Shown here in pieces: positions 10,629 through 21,712 of a DNA stretch of 64,000 nt; the stretch's first letter is position 1, and each line of letters opens with the position of its first letter. Location of the stretch: NCBI RefSeq assembly GCF_963259705.1, contig NC_081846.1:91524641-91588640 (forward strand), given 5' to 3'. This DNA comes from Myotis daubentonii. Lineage: Eukaryota; Chordata; Mammalia; Chiroptera; Vespertilionidae. The translations under genes were made by a program, and so were the position numbers. The notes below the pieces were generated by a model that saw only the letters and a list, made by a program, of their open reading frames with translations, did not search any database and was not told the DNA's origin.

Positions 10629-11370
10629 GAGGCAGATTATAGGTGTTTAATAAATTATAACTATTATTAATAGAAAATATCCTCAACCCCTGCTTACATA
10701 TTTATAATTGGATATATCTATATGAGAATTCATTGGTAACTGACATTGATGATCTTGATACTCTTAATGACTTTCTTTTTTATATACTACTGCATTTTTG
10801 TGTGTAAGTAGAATTATCCTTTTAAGTAGCTCCTTTGGAAACTGAGTATTAGAAACAGGTATTTTAATTTTGAGCTGCTGAAAAGTAAGTTCTGTTCTAG
10901 ACTGAGAAGAGAACACAAGTCTGTGTGCCAAAGAATTTTTTTATCATGTAGAGGAAATCTTTTTTAAAAAAAATTAAAGCAGCACAAGGCATAATGATTA
11001 GAACATGCTGAGTAAATGCAATGAAATCAAAGGTTAATTTTAGTGAATTTACTGTAAAATGGTCAAAGAAGGCTTTAGGCAGTTATGGTGCATTAGAGAC
11101 AGTTTGTTACATTTTCAGGAACTTTGAGAGCTAGATCAAAAATAGCCATTATAAAGGTGAAGGGATTAAGCAGGGATGGGAGGGAACCCTCACAGACACA
11201 ACAGTGCAGTGCTTTCCAGAGGGAAAGCAAAGGGAAAGGGGGTGGGGAAGGTAGCAGAGGGTAAGTGGTAATGGAAGGAGACTTGGCTTGGAGTGGTGGG
11301 CACACAATATAATGTACAGATGATGTGTTAAGAATTGTACCCCTGAAACCTATAGAATTTTATTGACCAC
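10627..11370. other. Unassigned interval
   Basis: AT-rich in the left part, then a G-rich patch near 11210-11300. No gene or repeat family recognised. Confidence 0.5.
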
Positions 11371-12100
11371 CTAGGGGCCCAGTGCACGTATTCGTGCACC
11401 TTGAAAGGAACTGTGGGCCACAAGACTGTGGTGGCACAGGGGCGGGTCTTGGCCCATCCTCCGTGCCCCCGCCCAGCCCCTCCTGCTGTGGCCCCAGTCC
11501 TCTCTCTGCCAGCAGCCCTGCTCCTGCCACCACAGAGTGATTGGGGACAGTGCCAGTAGTGGGTGCGAGCGGTGGCCCCTACCTTGATCAATCACCCCTC
11601 AGGACCAAGGGGGGGGTGGAGAAGCCCTGAGGGGCAATCAGGGCCAGCACCTGCCGCTCACACTCGCTGATAGTGCCGAACAACCAGGTCCAGTCTCAGG
11701 CACCGGCAGCGGGTGTGAGTGGGGCTGGCGCTGGTACCAGGTGTGAGTGGGGCTGGCCCTGGCAGCAGGTGTGAGTGGGGCTGGCGCTGGCAGCGGGCAT
11801 GAGCGGAGCTGGCACTGGCAGCAGGTGTGAGCACCAGGTGGGACCACAGCACGTGGAAGCAAAGAATCTTCAGTAACCACCAAAACCTCACCCAGATGAC
11901 AGCAACCAGCAACTTGCCTTGGTCTGGTGTCCCCACTCACCTACTCCACCATTCCGCCATGGCCAACGCCCACCATGTTCCATGCTCTGCTGCCTGCTGC
12001 CGATGCCCGCTTTGTTCTGTGCACGACCCCTGGTGGTCAGCGCACATCATAGTGACCAGTTGTTCTGCCATTCGGTCTATTAGCATATTAGGGATATATA
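11371..12100 (-). mobile_element. Helitron, reverse strand
   Basis: On the forward strand it opens with CTAGGGGCCCAGTGCACG, the reverse complement of a Helitron 3' end. It closes near 12100 with a 5' end that has decayed (TAGCATATTAGGGATATATA). The interior is GC-rich with CAGGTGTGAGTGGGGCTGG-type tandem units (11690-11830). It is the same subfamily as 17333-18061, sharing the words after the 3' hairpin (CCTTGAAAGGAACTGTGGGC). Overlapping frames on both strands are not genes. Confidence 0.88.
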
Positions 12101-12372
12101 TTAGAGGCCCAGTGCACGAATTAATGCAAGGGTGGGAAGGTCCCTTGGCCTGGCTGGTGATTGGGGCCGATTGAGGGCGGCTGTCCAGGGGGAGGGACCG
12201 CATGAGGTTGGCTGGCTGTGGTAGGTTGGCTGTGGGAGCACACTGGCCACCAAGGGGCAGCTCCTGCATTGAGCATCTTCCCCCTGGTTGTCAGTGCACA
12301 TCATAGTGACCGGTCGACCGACTGGTTGTTAGGTTTATTGGTCATAACAGTTGCATATATATATATATATTA
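12101..12372 (-). mobile_element. Helitron, reverse strand, tandem to previous
   Basis: TTAGAGGCCCAGTGCACGAA is a second reverse-strand 3' end placed exactly where the previous element's 5' end stops, giving a head-to-tail tandem. The 5' side runs into a short TA repeat near 12356-12372. The interior has the CACTGGCCACCAAGGGGCAG motif common to this family. Confidence 0.8.
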
Positions 12373-12526
12373 CCCCAATATATAAATAATTAATTAAATT
12401 GTGTTTTTATAATTCAGTTATAAACAAACATAACTTTCAGAGCTTATTACTTCCCAATTGTTTTACTGCATTTTCTATTATCTATATTTTTAAAGTTGTT
12501 TGCATCCACTTTACCTCTGTAGAGGA

Positions 12527-12709
12527 TCTATAATAATAAAAGTGTAATATGCTAATTAGACCAGACATCCTTCAGGACTTCCTACCATCCTTCTGGATGA
12601 AGCCAGGACTGTGAGGGAAGCCCAGGTCCTGGATGCCAGAGAAGCTGGTGCCAGCAGCTGGGGGAAGGAAGGCCTACTCTTGCACAAATTTTGTATATCA
12701 GGCCTCTAG
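12527..12709 (+). mobile_element. Short Helitron, complete ends
   Basis: 183 bp from TCTATAATAATAAAAG to GGCCTCTAG, flanked by A and T. Its interior (GACATCCTTC, GGTGCCAG, GGAAGGCCTACTCTTGCA) matches the short element at 52604-52779, so the two define one small subfamily. The 3' hairpin is partly degraded. Confidence 0.88.
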
Positions 12710-12868
12710 TATAAAATATAATGGGTTACTGTCCCTCTCTTTCCAAATCCACACTCATTACCTTAGTAGCTAGAAATCAGCCCAGCAAAAATTAACCAAA
12801 GCATTTCCTAAGAATTAATAGGCTATATGAAATTTATAAGAAACAATACTGTAAGGTTATAATAATAA

Positions 12869-13620
12869 TCCTAATATATAAAAACCCAGGGTCCATAACG
12901 TCCAAAATGATCAAAGGCTCGGCCCACCAGAAGTCAGTCCTGCAGTCAGTGCTGTGTTGCCACAGTGACCCAGCACTGACTGCTAAGGGGGCTGCAGATC
13001 AGGCCTGGAGTGAGGCCTGGAGAGAAAAGCAAGGTCTGATCCATAGCCTCCATGGCAACTGTTGATCAGCCCTTGCCTCTATCTTTCTCTCCAGGCCTGG
13101 CCAGCAGCAATGCCTCTCTTTCTCTCCAGGCCACTGTGGGGGCTGCTGATCAGCCCTGCCTCTCTGATCAGGTCCAGAGATAGGCCCAGAGACACTGACT
13201 GGCATAGAAACTGATCAATCAGAACCAAATCTGGATGAACTGTGAGGAGCCAATGGCTGCCAAGGTAGCAAAGCTTTTGATGCTGACTGGCATAGAAACC
13301 GACCAATCAGAACCAAATCTGGGTGAGGTGTGAGGAGCCAATGGCTGCCTAGGAGGCAGAGCTTTTGATGTGACTGGCATAGTAACCGACCAATCAGAAC
13401 CTAATCAGGGTGAGCTGCGAAGGCATAACCTAAGGTGGAGGCTGAAGAGGGGTTTTAAGGGCAACAGCTCTTTGGTGTTAGGTGTAAGAAAGTGGTTCAA
13501 TTTTTTAATGCCTGGTTTGACAGTATAGTGCATATAGTTTGTTATCATTCCATATATAGGGACTATGTATTTTTGTCTGCCAAGAGCATCTCCTCCTGCT
13601 GAAAAAGGCTCCCCCCCCTT
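12869..13620 (+). repeat. Candidate non-autonomous element with tandem repeats
   Basis: Begins TCCTAATATATAAAAACCC, recalling a Helitron-like 5' end. It holds CAGGCCTGG-rich blocks and then three diverged ~80-bp units (about 13190-13440) built on GACTGGCATAGAAACCGACC, AATCAGAACC and GGAGCCAATGGCTGCC. The 3' end is unclear: a Helitron starts at 13648 after a short run. Membership in a Helitron family is a guess. Confidence 0.45.
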
Positions 13621-13647
13621 TTAAGCAATCCTATCCTATCTGATCTA

Positions 13648-14145
13648 TCTATACTAATAAAAGAGTAATATGCTAATTAGACCAGGTCAACTGGCCATCT
13701 TCCAGACATCCAACTTCCTTCCAGACAAAGCCATGGTGGTGGGGGCCAAGGCAGAGGCAGTTAGGGGTGATCAGGCCAGCAGGGGAGGGCAGTTGGGGGC
13801 AAGATCAAGCCAGCAGGGGAGGGCCATTGAGATTGAGATCAGGCCGTCAGGGGAGGGAAGTTGGGGGTGAGATCAGTCCAGCAGGGGAGGGAAGTTAGGG
13901 GTGATCAGGCATGCAGAGACAGTTGGGGGCAAGATCAGGCCAGCAGGGGAGAGCAATTGGAGGCGATCAGGCAGGCAGGCAGAGACAGTTAGGGGTGGTC
14001 AGGCAGGCAGGCAGAGAAGTTAGGGTCAAACAGGCAGGAAGATAGAAGCAGTTAGGGTTGATCAGCCAGGCAGGCAGGTGAGTGGTTAGGAGCCAACAGT
14101 CCCAGATTGTGAGAGGGATGTCTGACTGCCAGTTAAGGCCCAATC
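13648..14145 (+). mobile_element. Helitron, 3' truncated, with minisatellite
   Basis: TCTATACTAATAAAAGAGTAATATGC preceded by A is a clear 5' end (only the first bases of the motif are quoted). From 13750 to 14090 the interior repeats GATCAGGC...AGCAGGGGAGGGCAGTT in irregular units of about 35-60 bp. It stops at AGGCCCAATCCC without a CTAG terminus, directly against an L1 fragment. Confidence 0.8.
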
Positions 14146-14351
14146 CCAGGGTACATTAATAGGGATTGCACTGAATCTATAGATTGCTTTGGGTAGTATG
14201 GACATTTTAATTATGTTAATTCTACCAATCCATGAACACATTATATTCTTCCACTTGTTTATATCTTTATTTCTTTTTTCAACATCCTATAATTTTTTTT
14301 AATTCAAGTATTTTACATCCTTGGTTAAATTAATTCCTAATTTATTTTATT

Positions 14352-14392
<41 letters not shown>

Positions 14393-14555
14393 TTTATTTA
14401 TTGCTTTGGTAAATGGGACTGTTTGTTTAGTTTCTCTTTCTGAGAATTCATTATTGATGTATAAAAATGCCATTGATTTCTGGTTATTGTTTTAGCCTGT
14501 TACATTGCCAAATTCCTTTGTTAAAGCTAGTAGTTTTTTTGGTGGAGTCTAGGGT
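14146..14555 (-). mobile_element. LINE-1 ORF2 fragment, reverse strand
   Basis: Reverse complement reads as L1 ORF2 reverse-transcriptase-region text: the segment 14150-14230 corresponds to the conserved IxKMxxLPK-AIYRFxAIPI block, followed by upstream ORF2 text. It is broken by a (TTTA)n tract and many stops. Confidence 0.75.
14340..14402. repeat. (TTTA)n microsatellite
   Basis: Tandem TTTA tract of about 60 bases within the L1 fragment. Confidence 0.95.
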
Positions 14556-14759
14556 TTTATAAGATGCCTATCAGAGGCTCCTCTTCAGGAGGTGTAATAT
14601 TTTTAAGAAACATGCCCATCGTATTTTGCTTGTGTTGCTTTCATGGTGTTTTATGTTTTTTTGTTTTTTAATTAGAGATTTGCTTATAAACAAACAAGTG
14701 GAATTAGCGTTACTCTCTAATAAAATCCTTTCATATCGGGGTCCTTTGCAAAGTTTTTA

Positions 14760-16240
14760 AGGATCTTGATAAAGTCTGCAAAACTTTCTGCTAAACTTCA
14801 CTGTGAATGTTCTTGTGGGTTCCTCTTTTTCTTTTTTTTCACTTTTCTTTTCTCTTCAGTTATGCATTTCTATTTCAGTTCTAACAACCCTTCATTAGTC
14901 AATTCTTCAGGAAAGATCTTTAGAAGTTTCCTGTTGTCATTGTCATCCACTAACTGGTTAAAGATGTTTGCCATCTCAACCACAGCTTCTTGGGTTTTGC
15001 AGCCTCATTATCCTTTGCAGGTCTTTTAAATGCAGGGGCCAGCCTCTTCTGTGTCTTCTTCCAGATGCCATTTGTACACACTTTTATGGCATCACTTCAA
15101 GCCCAGCAAGATTATATTGGCAGATGCAGTCACATATGTTATACTATTGCCAGAACTGCATCTCTGTACCCCTCAGTTGCAGAAATAGCCTGGACAAAGG
15201 CCTTAAAAGCTGCTATAACTCATTGATTAACTGGATGGTTCAATGAGTTGGTATTTGCAGGGAGAAACACTATTTTGACATTGGGATAAAAATCACCATT
15301 AAAAAAATGATGACCAGGAGCATTAACAACAATAAGCAAAATATTAAAAGGTATTTATTCTCTAAATAGTATTTCTTCACTTTTCTGGCATAACAATTCA
15401 GGAAGGTTTCTTAAAAGAGAAGCTAGGTCATCCATGACTTCTTATTGCGCACGTAGGACACTAGCAGATTGCGCTTATTAATGTGTTTGAGGCCCTGGTG
15501 TTCGCACAGTGACAAATCACAGAGGGTTTCAATTTGCACCCCATGACATTGCCCCCCCCAAAATATTGTTATCCTCTCCTTAAAAGCCTAGAAATTTGAT
15601 AATGACTCATCCTCCCTATGGATGAAAGTCCTTTCAGGCATTCATTTCCAGAATAGTGAGGTTTCATCCATATTGAAAATTGTCTTTGGCACATAATTTT
15701 CCTCCACAATCAATTTATCTTAATTTTTCAAAAAAATGTATATCTTGCGGATTCAACACTCACTTTCACATTATGCAATAAATAAATCTTGAATGGTTTA
15801 AACCACTCTGAGCTAGCAGTAAACTAGACATTGTAACTGGGTCTGGCCTTTTCTTTCAACATTGGAAGCACATTTTTTGCTTCGGTCATGATTAGCATAG
15901 TGCTAGAGCAATACATGTCTATGTCTTTAATCCAGGTCACCTGAAGTTTCTCTATTTCTGATATAGGACCTTCTTGAATTTTTGTTGGTCTCATTGCTTC
16001 AGTGGGGCAGATCCTTTGGCAGTCCCCATTTCTTTATTTGTGTGCCTCAGGATTATAGTTATGATCAAATGGGACATGCCTGGCAGGTGAGAAAAAACAT
16101 TACTGATTGTTCACCTTTATCTTTCTGAATCACTTTTAATTTTGTTTTTATGTCAATCAGTCAACATAGCCTCTTACTGGCAACATTAACAGTGGATGGC
16201 AGTGGATGGTGTATGCTTAGACACCATGATGAACAAACCA
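14760..16240 (-). pseudogene. pogo/Tigger (Jerky-like) transposase pseudogene
   Basis: The reverse strand reads, with frameshifts and stops, as a pogo/Tigger-type DDE transposase. Near 16210 there is an N-terminal K-x-K-x-K-V-I-type helix-turn-helix segment. Near 15680 there is IFNMDETSLFWK, which holds the first catalytic Asp. Near 15320 there is an APGH segment where the second Asp of the usual D-N-A-P-G-H has changed. Near 15230 there is an N-Q-stop-V-I version of the usual D-Q-G-V-I, so the third Asp is also lost. A Glu-rich/Lys-rich tail ends near 14800. It is an inactive, old element. Terminal inverted repeats were not found. Confidence 0.72.
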
Positions 16241-16842
16241 ACATGAGATTAAATCAAGAACAAGATAAAATGATGCAATCAGCAGAGGTGCTAAATAAGA
16301 TTTTGTAAAAGCTACTGTTTTACAACAAATATTTTTATAACTAGAAAGAGAACCTCTAAATTAATGATAAAAGTATAATCCTTATTATGAATTGCTATCA
16401 TTATCAAGTATTTTGTACTGTATATAATTGAATGATCAATGCTGGCACTGCAATAGGCTTGTTTACATCAGCATCCTCACAAACACGTGAGTAATGTATT
16501 GACTTACAGTATTAGGATGGCTATGATGTCATCAGGTGATAGGAATTTTTCAGCTTTATCATCAGCTATGAGACCATTATCATACATGCAGTCCATCATA
16601 GACTAATAGGTCATTATATAACACATGGCTGTCTTTTTTCTGTAGGATCTAAAACAGTATTTCTTTATACATTTATAATTTTGCTATATGGTTATTTTTA
16701 ATCATCTCTTAGATTTTAATAACTATTACATATATTCTTTAGCTCTGTTGATGTATTTATTTTATTTTATACTTTTTCTATTTTGTTAATTTCTGTACTT
16801 TGTAAAATATTTATATTTCTCTACATTGTTAGCTTTTTTTGT
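16241..16842. other. Unassigned interval
   Basis: AT-rich sequence. It may include the eroded ends of the Tigger-like element, but I cannot show that. Confidence 0.5.
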
Positions 16843-16853
16843 TTTATGTGCCT

Positions 16854-17092
16854 TGGTTTTTTTAAATATATTTTTATTGATTTCAGAGAGGAAGGGAGAG
16901 AGAGAGGGGAAGAGAGAGAGAGAGAGAAAGAAAGAGAGAGAGGCATCAATGATGAGAGAGAATCATTGATAGGCTGCCTCCTGCAGGCCCCACACTGGGT
17001 ACTGAGCCCACAACCCAGGCATGTGCCCTTGACCAAATCGAACCTTCATTCTATAGGCCAATGCTCTATCCACTGAGCCAAACCAGCTAGGG
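16854..17092 (-). mobile_element. VES-type tRNA-derived SINE
   Basis: Reverse-strand copy: a T-rich start (reverse of the A-rich tail), a (GA)n block, CATTGATAGGCTGCCTCCTG, and a tRNA-derived head ending CCACTGAGCCAAACCAGCTAGGG. Flanked by the 11-bp duplication TTTATGTGCCT (16843-16853 and 17093-17103), so insertion by target-primed reverse transcription is well supported. The A/B-box-like region is not a functional tRNA gene. Confidence 0.92.
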
Positions 17093-17332
17093 TTTATGTG
17101 CCTATTAAAACAGATGCCTGGAACATAGATTTCCAACTTTATTTTGTTTTGTACATGTTATTAAAGACTATAAAAAACTGACTTAGATTTACACCACAAA
17201 TTTTAAAGTATCATAAATTTATTACCATTGAAAGTTGTTTTTACTTTGAATTCTTGTTTGCCATTATAAGTAATGCTATTATAACTATTTTTAAATATCT
17301 CCCTGTAATTGTGTGTGAATCTTATTAGGATA

Positions 17333-18061
17333 CTAGGGGTCCAGTGCACAAATTTGTGCACCTTGAAAGGAACTGTGGGCAGCAAGGCTGTTGTGGACAC
17401 CGGGGTGGGTCTTGGCCCATCCTCCATGCCCCCACCCAGCCCCTCCTGGTATGGTCCCCGGTCCCCTGTCTGCCAGCAGCCCCAACTCCTGCCTCTGCTC
17501 CCATCTCTGCCACTCCCACTCTCTGACTGTGCTGGCCCCAATTGCTCTGCGCCATCAGCATCAGCAGGCGCCAGCAGCTGCTGCTGCCCTGATTGCCCCT
17601 CAGGAGCAGGGGGAGGTGGAGAAGCCCTCAGGGGCGATTGGGGCTGGCAGCCACCGCTCACACCCACTGACAGCACCAAGCGATTGGGACCGATGCTGGG
17701 CGCCAGCAGCAGGTTCCAGTGGTGGCTCTGGTGCCAGCGGTGAGTGCAAGCATGGCTGGCATTAGCAACAGGTGCGAGCACCTAGCAGAACCGCAGCGTG
17801 CGGGAGCAAAGACTTCAGTAACCACCACAGGCTCACCCAGATGACAGCGACCAGCGCCCCGCCTTGGTCTGGCGTCCCCGCTCACCTGTTCCACCATCCT
17901 GCCATGGCCGACACCCACCATGTTCCGAGCTCTGCCACCTGCTGCCAACGCCCGTCATGTTCCGTGGGCGCCCCCTGGTGATCAGCGAACATCATAGCGA
18001 CCAGTTGTTCAGTAGTTCCGCTATTTGGTCTGTTTGCATATTAGCCTTTTATTATATAGGA
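17333..18061 (-). mobile_element. Helitron, reverse strand, complete ends
   Basis: CTAG at 17333 with the 3' hairpin word GTGCACAAATTTGTGCAC, and a 5' end at ATTATATAGGA (18051-18061, reverse of TCCTATATAAT). Host A and T flank it correctly. 729 bp. The interior has (GC)-rich CCAGCAGCAGGT-type tandem words. The 192-aa, 144-aa and 124-aa frames that overlap it are chance ORFs in mutually overlapping frames. Confidence 0.93.
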
Positions 18062-19120
18062 TAGATCTAATTACATTGAAGATGTGTGCTACTTCAAACC
18101 TGTTAGTGCCACTGTTGTTTTTTTAAGTCTTCATATATTACTCTTATAAACATATTATTTTAATCCCTCTTGCTTCATCTCCTAAAAAACACTTGATTTT
18201 TACATATTTTTTACTTTAATTTAATTTATTTAATAATGCATATTTTATAAGTAAATAATAGATGTAGTTTTGTGTTATTAATTTTAATTGTCTGATTACT
18301 CGTAAAAGTTGGGAATTTGTATTTATTTAAAATGAAACCAATTTTTTGCCTGATGTATTTCCTTCAATCACCCTCTTCAATTATGTACTCTGCTTTTTTT
18401 GCTCATATATTTTAAAGACATAAACTCTTTAACATAATCAAAATAACTTATGTGGGAATATTTTATTAAAATTAATTTACAAAATTCAAAAACAATTTTC
18501 CGATATTTTAATACTGAAGCTTTAAAAAAATTGTACTTTTAACTTCTATTTTTTAGCTCATGTAAAATTGATATTGTCTGGTAGGGTGCAGGGAACTGAG
18601 AATCTTTCCATGTGGGTAACTACATATGTAAAATGTATTGAATGATGAATTCTTTCCCTATGGTCTACATTGCCACATTTTCCCAAATTATGTTTCTGTT
18701 TAATATGTTCCTGACCCATTAATATATGGAACTATACTTTTGACAATTTATTAATATTATTTTTATTACAGTTGATGCATGTTTTACTTTCTTGAGTTTA
18801 TGTTGGCTAATATTTTTTCATGTCTCTACCTTAAATGTGTTAGAATTAGCTAGTCCATTTTTATAATAGTTTCACAATTGTTTTGAAGAAATTCATTAAA
18901 ATTACTTTGACCAAATATGTTAATTAGGTGATAACTTACATCTTTGTAAAATTCATTTGTTCTACCTATAAACATGCTACCTTTCTTTAGTTATTTACAT
19001 CAACTCTAATGTTTTTAATAATTTTTATACTATTTTATTAATCTTTATGGACATGTATTCTAAAATTTTTGCATAAGCACTTTAAGTATTTGTCTCTTTG
19101 AAATTGAAATCTGTTTACTT
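18062..19120. other. Unassigned AT-rich interval
   Basis: Strongly AT-rich. I see no gene and no repeat that I can name with confidence. Confidence 0.5.
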
Positions 19121-19168
19121 ATTTTTAATCTGTTTTATTGATTTTAGTGAGAAAGCAAGGTAGAGGGA

Positions 19169-19209
<41 letters not shown>

Positions 19210-19686
19210 ATGTGAGAGAGAAACATTGATGGTTGCCTGTACTAGTATGTGCCCCAACAGTGTACCAAACCTACATACAATCTGGGAATGTGCCTCAACC
19301 AGGAATTGAACTGGTGACCTTTTCGTTTAAGGCAGCGGTTCTCAACCTGTGGGTCGCGACCCCTTTGGGGGTTGAATGACCCTTTCACAGGGGTCGTCTA
19401 AGACCATCAGAAAACACATACATAATGACATATTGTTTTTGCAATTAATCACTATGCTTTAATTATGTTCAATTTGTAACAATGAAAATACATCCTGTAT
19501 ATCAGATATTTACACTGTGATTCATAACAGTAGCAAAATTACAGTTATGAAGTAGCAACGAAAATAATTTTATGGTTGGGGGTCACCACAACATGTGGAA
19601 CTGTATTAAAGGGTCTCAGCATTAGGAAGGTTGAGAACCACTTATATAAGGGATGACACTCGACCAACTGAGCAAGCAGCCAGGGC
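19121..19686 (-). mobile_element. VES-type SINE split by a SPIN element
   Basis: Left part 19121-19332: reverse A-rich tail, (GA)n, GAGAGAGAAACATTGATGG and the tRNA-like head. Right part 19644-19686: the remaining head, GATGACACTCGACCAACTGAGC to GCCAGGGCA (quoted in part). The two parts join across a hAT insertion with its 8-bp duplication. Confidence 0.88.
19333..19643 (+). mobile_element. SPIN-like hAT miniature element
   Basis: Starts CAGCGGTTCTCAACCTGTGG, has the diagnostic inner palindrome GGGTCGCGACCC, and ends GGTTGAGAACCACTT. These are the ends of the SPIN (Space Invader) family of horizontally transferred hAT transposons. Target duplication GTTTAAGG/ATATAAGG, with two mismatches. 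No transposase; about 311 bp. Confidence 0.9.
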
Positions 19687-20689
19687 AATGGTATCTATTT
19701 AAAACTTTATTTCCTGCTATATCATTGTTAATAGCAATGTGGTTATTAAATATATTAATCTATGTCAATCAAGGGTGATGTTTTTGTATTTTCAAAGAAA
19801 GATAATGAGAGTATTCTTTCTATGTAAGAAATGGACTTACCGTACGACAGCTCTGAAACAAGGAACCACCCCCCACCCCCAGTGAAACTATTGAAAATAA
19901 CCTTTAAAAAACAAAGCCTCTGGAAAAGCACACAACAAATAAAAAACACAACACCCGCCCAGGAAAACCTAGGAAAGTTCACCAAGAAAAATGCTGGTCA
20001 GTGCATTTTAGCCAAGGCCGACCCAGCCCAGCTGGGGGAAAGCCCGCTCCAGGCTGGAGCGCAGAACAACGGGCTGCCCTCCTCCGGGCCCAGGTGCAGT
20101 GTGTCCGCAGGAGGCCACGCTTTCAGCACCCCTAATGCTGCCTCCCTCGGCTGCCTGTTGCACAAGAGCCGGGGGTCACTTCTTTCTGGACCTTCAGTAG
20201 TAAAATGGGACCTCTGTTTTGAACAGGACACTGAGAGTACCAAGGCCCCGATCACTCCTGCCCAGCTTGGTTCCATTCCAGGAGAAGCAAGCCGTTTCCT
20301 TCTTGGCCCAGTGCTTAGCTCTTGAAAAGCAGAGCAGTAACTCAAAGAGAAGATGCTATTTTCTTCACCCCAGCACTAAATTAGCCTGCCTTGGAGATCT
20401 GGCTGGATGAAAAGCAGTCTGTATCACAGACATTTCCCAGTCCACTCAAAAATGTTAGCAATAATAAATGAACACAGCATGGATGCTGGCTACAAAATTA
20501 ATATAAAATCAATTTTATTTTTAATTTTTTCTATTTTTTTTAATTTATCTTTGTTGTTAAAAGTATTAACTATGTCTTGTTTTTCCCCATTGATATACAT
20601 TGGCAGCAAGCAAACTTAAAACTTAATAAAAGAATTTATTTTATAATAGTGTCCAAAAGTAAAATACTTAGAAAAAACTTTATTTCAAT
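19687..20689. other. Unassigned interval with GC-richer patch and a 164-codon frame
   Basis: The part 19990-20340 is GC-richer than its surroundings and shows no repeat that I know. A forward frame 19831-20325 (164 codons, Pro-rich start) and a reverse frame 19998-20345 (115 codons) overlap. Neither has a recognisable domain, and simultaneous openness in two strands in a GC-rich patch is common by chance. It is most likely unique non-coding sequence. Confidence 0.4.
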
Positions 20690-21343
20690 TTTTTTAATTA
20701 AAATTCACATACAATATTATATTAGCTTCAGGTTTACAACAGAGTGATGAGAAATGTTTATAAGTACAAATAATCCCAATAAGTCTAGTATGCATCTAAC
20801 ACCATACGTGCTCTCTATTATACTGCAGTCCAGTCTGTATTCCCTGTGCTGTACTTTATATCCTGTGACTTGTTTTGTTATTTTTTTACATTCCCCACCC
20901 TAGGATATGTTTATTATTGATTTTTTAGAGAGAGACAATGGGAGGGAAATAGAGAGAAACATCAATGTGAGAGAGAAACATCAATTGGTTGCCTCCCACA
21001 TGCACCCCTACCAGGATTCGAACCCACAGTCTAGCTATGTTCCTGACCGGGAATTGAACCCACAATCTGTTGGTGTACAGAGCAACACTCCGACCAAGTG
21101 AGTCGCTTGACCAGGGCCCCTAACTAGTTTTTTTTGGCTTGTTTTTTATCTGATAGTTAGTGTATATTAATTCCTTCCACTTTTCCACTCACCTTTTTAA
21201 CCCTTCTCCCATCTGGTATCAATTGGTTCTATGTATTTATGAGTTTGTTTGTGTATTGTTTGTTCATTTACTCTGTTTTTGAGATTTCACATATAAGTTA
21301 AATCATATGGTATTTGTCTTTCTCTGTTTGACCTAATTCATAT
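20690..21343 (-). mobile_element. LINE-1 3' UTR, reverse strand, split by SINE
   Basis: Reverse complement gives an L1 3'-UTR: GAAACTAATATAATATTGTA-like words near 20700 (reverse), a stretch about GTACAGCACAGGGAATAC, and CATATGATTTAACTTATATG further 5'. A VES SINE (20902-21116) interrupts it. The half-L1-like element at 21354 sits at its upstream side. Confidence 0.7.
20902..21116 (-). mobile_element. VES-type SINE, reverse strand
   Basis: Reverse copy with TTTATTATTGATTTTTTAGA, two GAGAGAAACATCAAT words, TTGGTTGCCTCCC, and a tRNA-like head ending AGTCGCTTGACCAGGGC. The head appears partly duplicated (two GGATTCGAACCCACA/GGAATTGAACCCACA words). Confidence 0.85.
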
Positions 21344-21712
21344 AACATTATTTTTTTTTGATTTTTATTTTATTTTTTATTTTTTTAATTAAATCTTTAT
21401 TGTTCAGATTATTACATTTGTTCCTCTTTTTCCCCCCCATAACTCCCCTCCTCCCAGTTCCCGCCCCACCCTACGCCCTCACTCCCCACCCACTGTCCTC
21501 TTCCATAGGTGCACAATTTTTGTCCAGTCTCTTTCCGCATCTCCCACACCCCTTTTCCCCCCAAGAATAGTCAGTCCATTCCCTTTCTATGTCCCTGATT
21601 CTATTATGATCACCAGATTATTTATTCACTTGATTCTTAGATTCACTTGTTGATAGATGCATATTTGTTGTTCATAATTTGTATCTTTACCTTTTTCTTC
21701 TTCTTCCTCTTC

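Noticed and set aside
14766..15246. Forward frames of 78-92 codons
   Set aside because: Antisense to the pogo/Tigger transposase pseudogene, which explains the sequence better.
16854..17092. tRNA gene in reverse strand (A/B-box-like text)
   Set aside because: It is the tRNA-derived head of a VES SINE with A-rich tail and target duplication, and the cloverleaf is decayed. The same holds for the other SINEs.
17203..17781. 192-codon reverse frame and overlapping 144- and 124-codon forward frames
   Set aside because: All lie in a GC-rich Helitron interior (17333-18061). Several frames on both strands are open together, with low-complexity Pro/Ser/Ala content and no domain.
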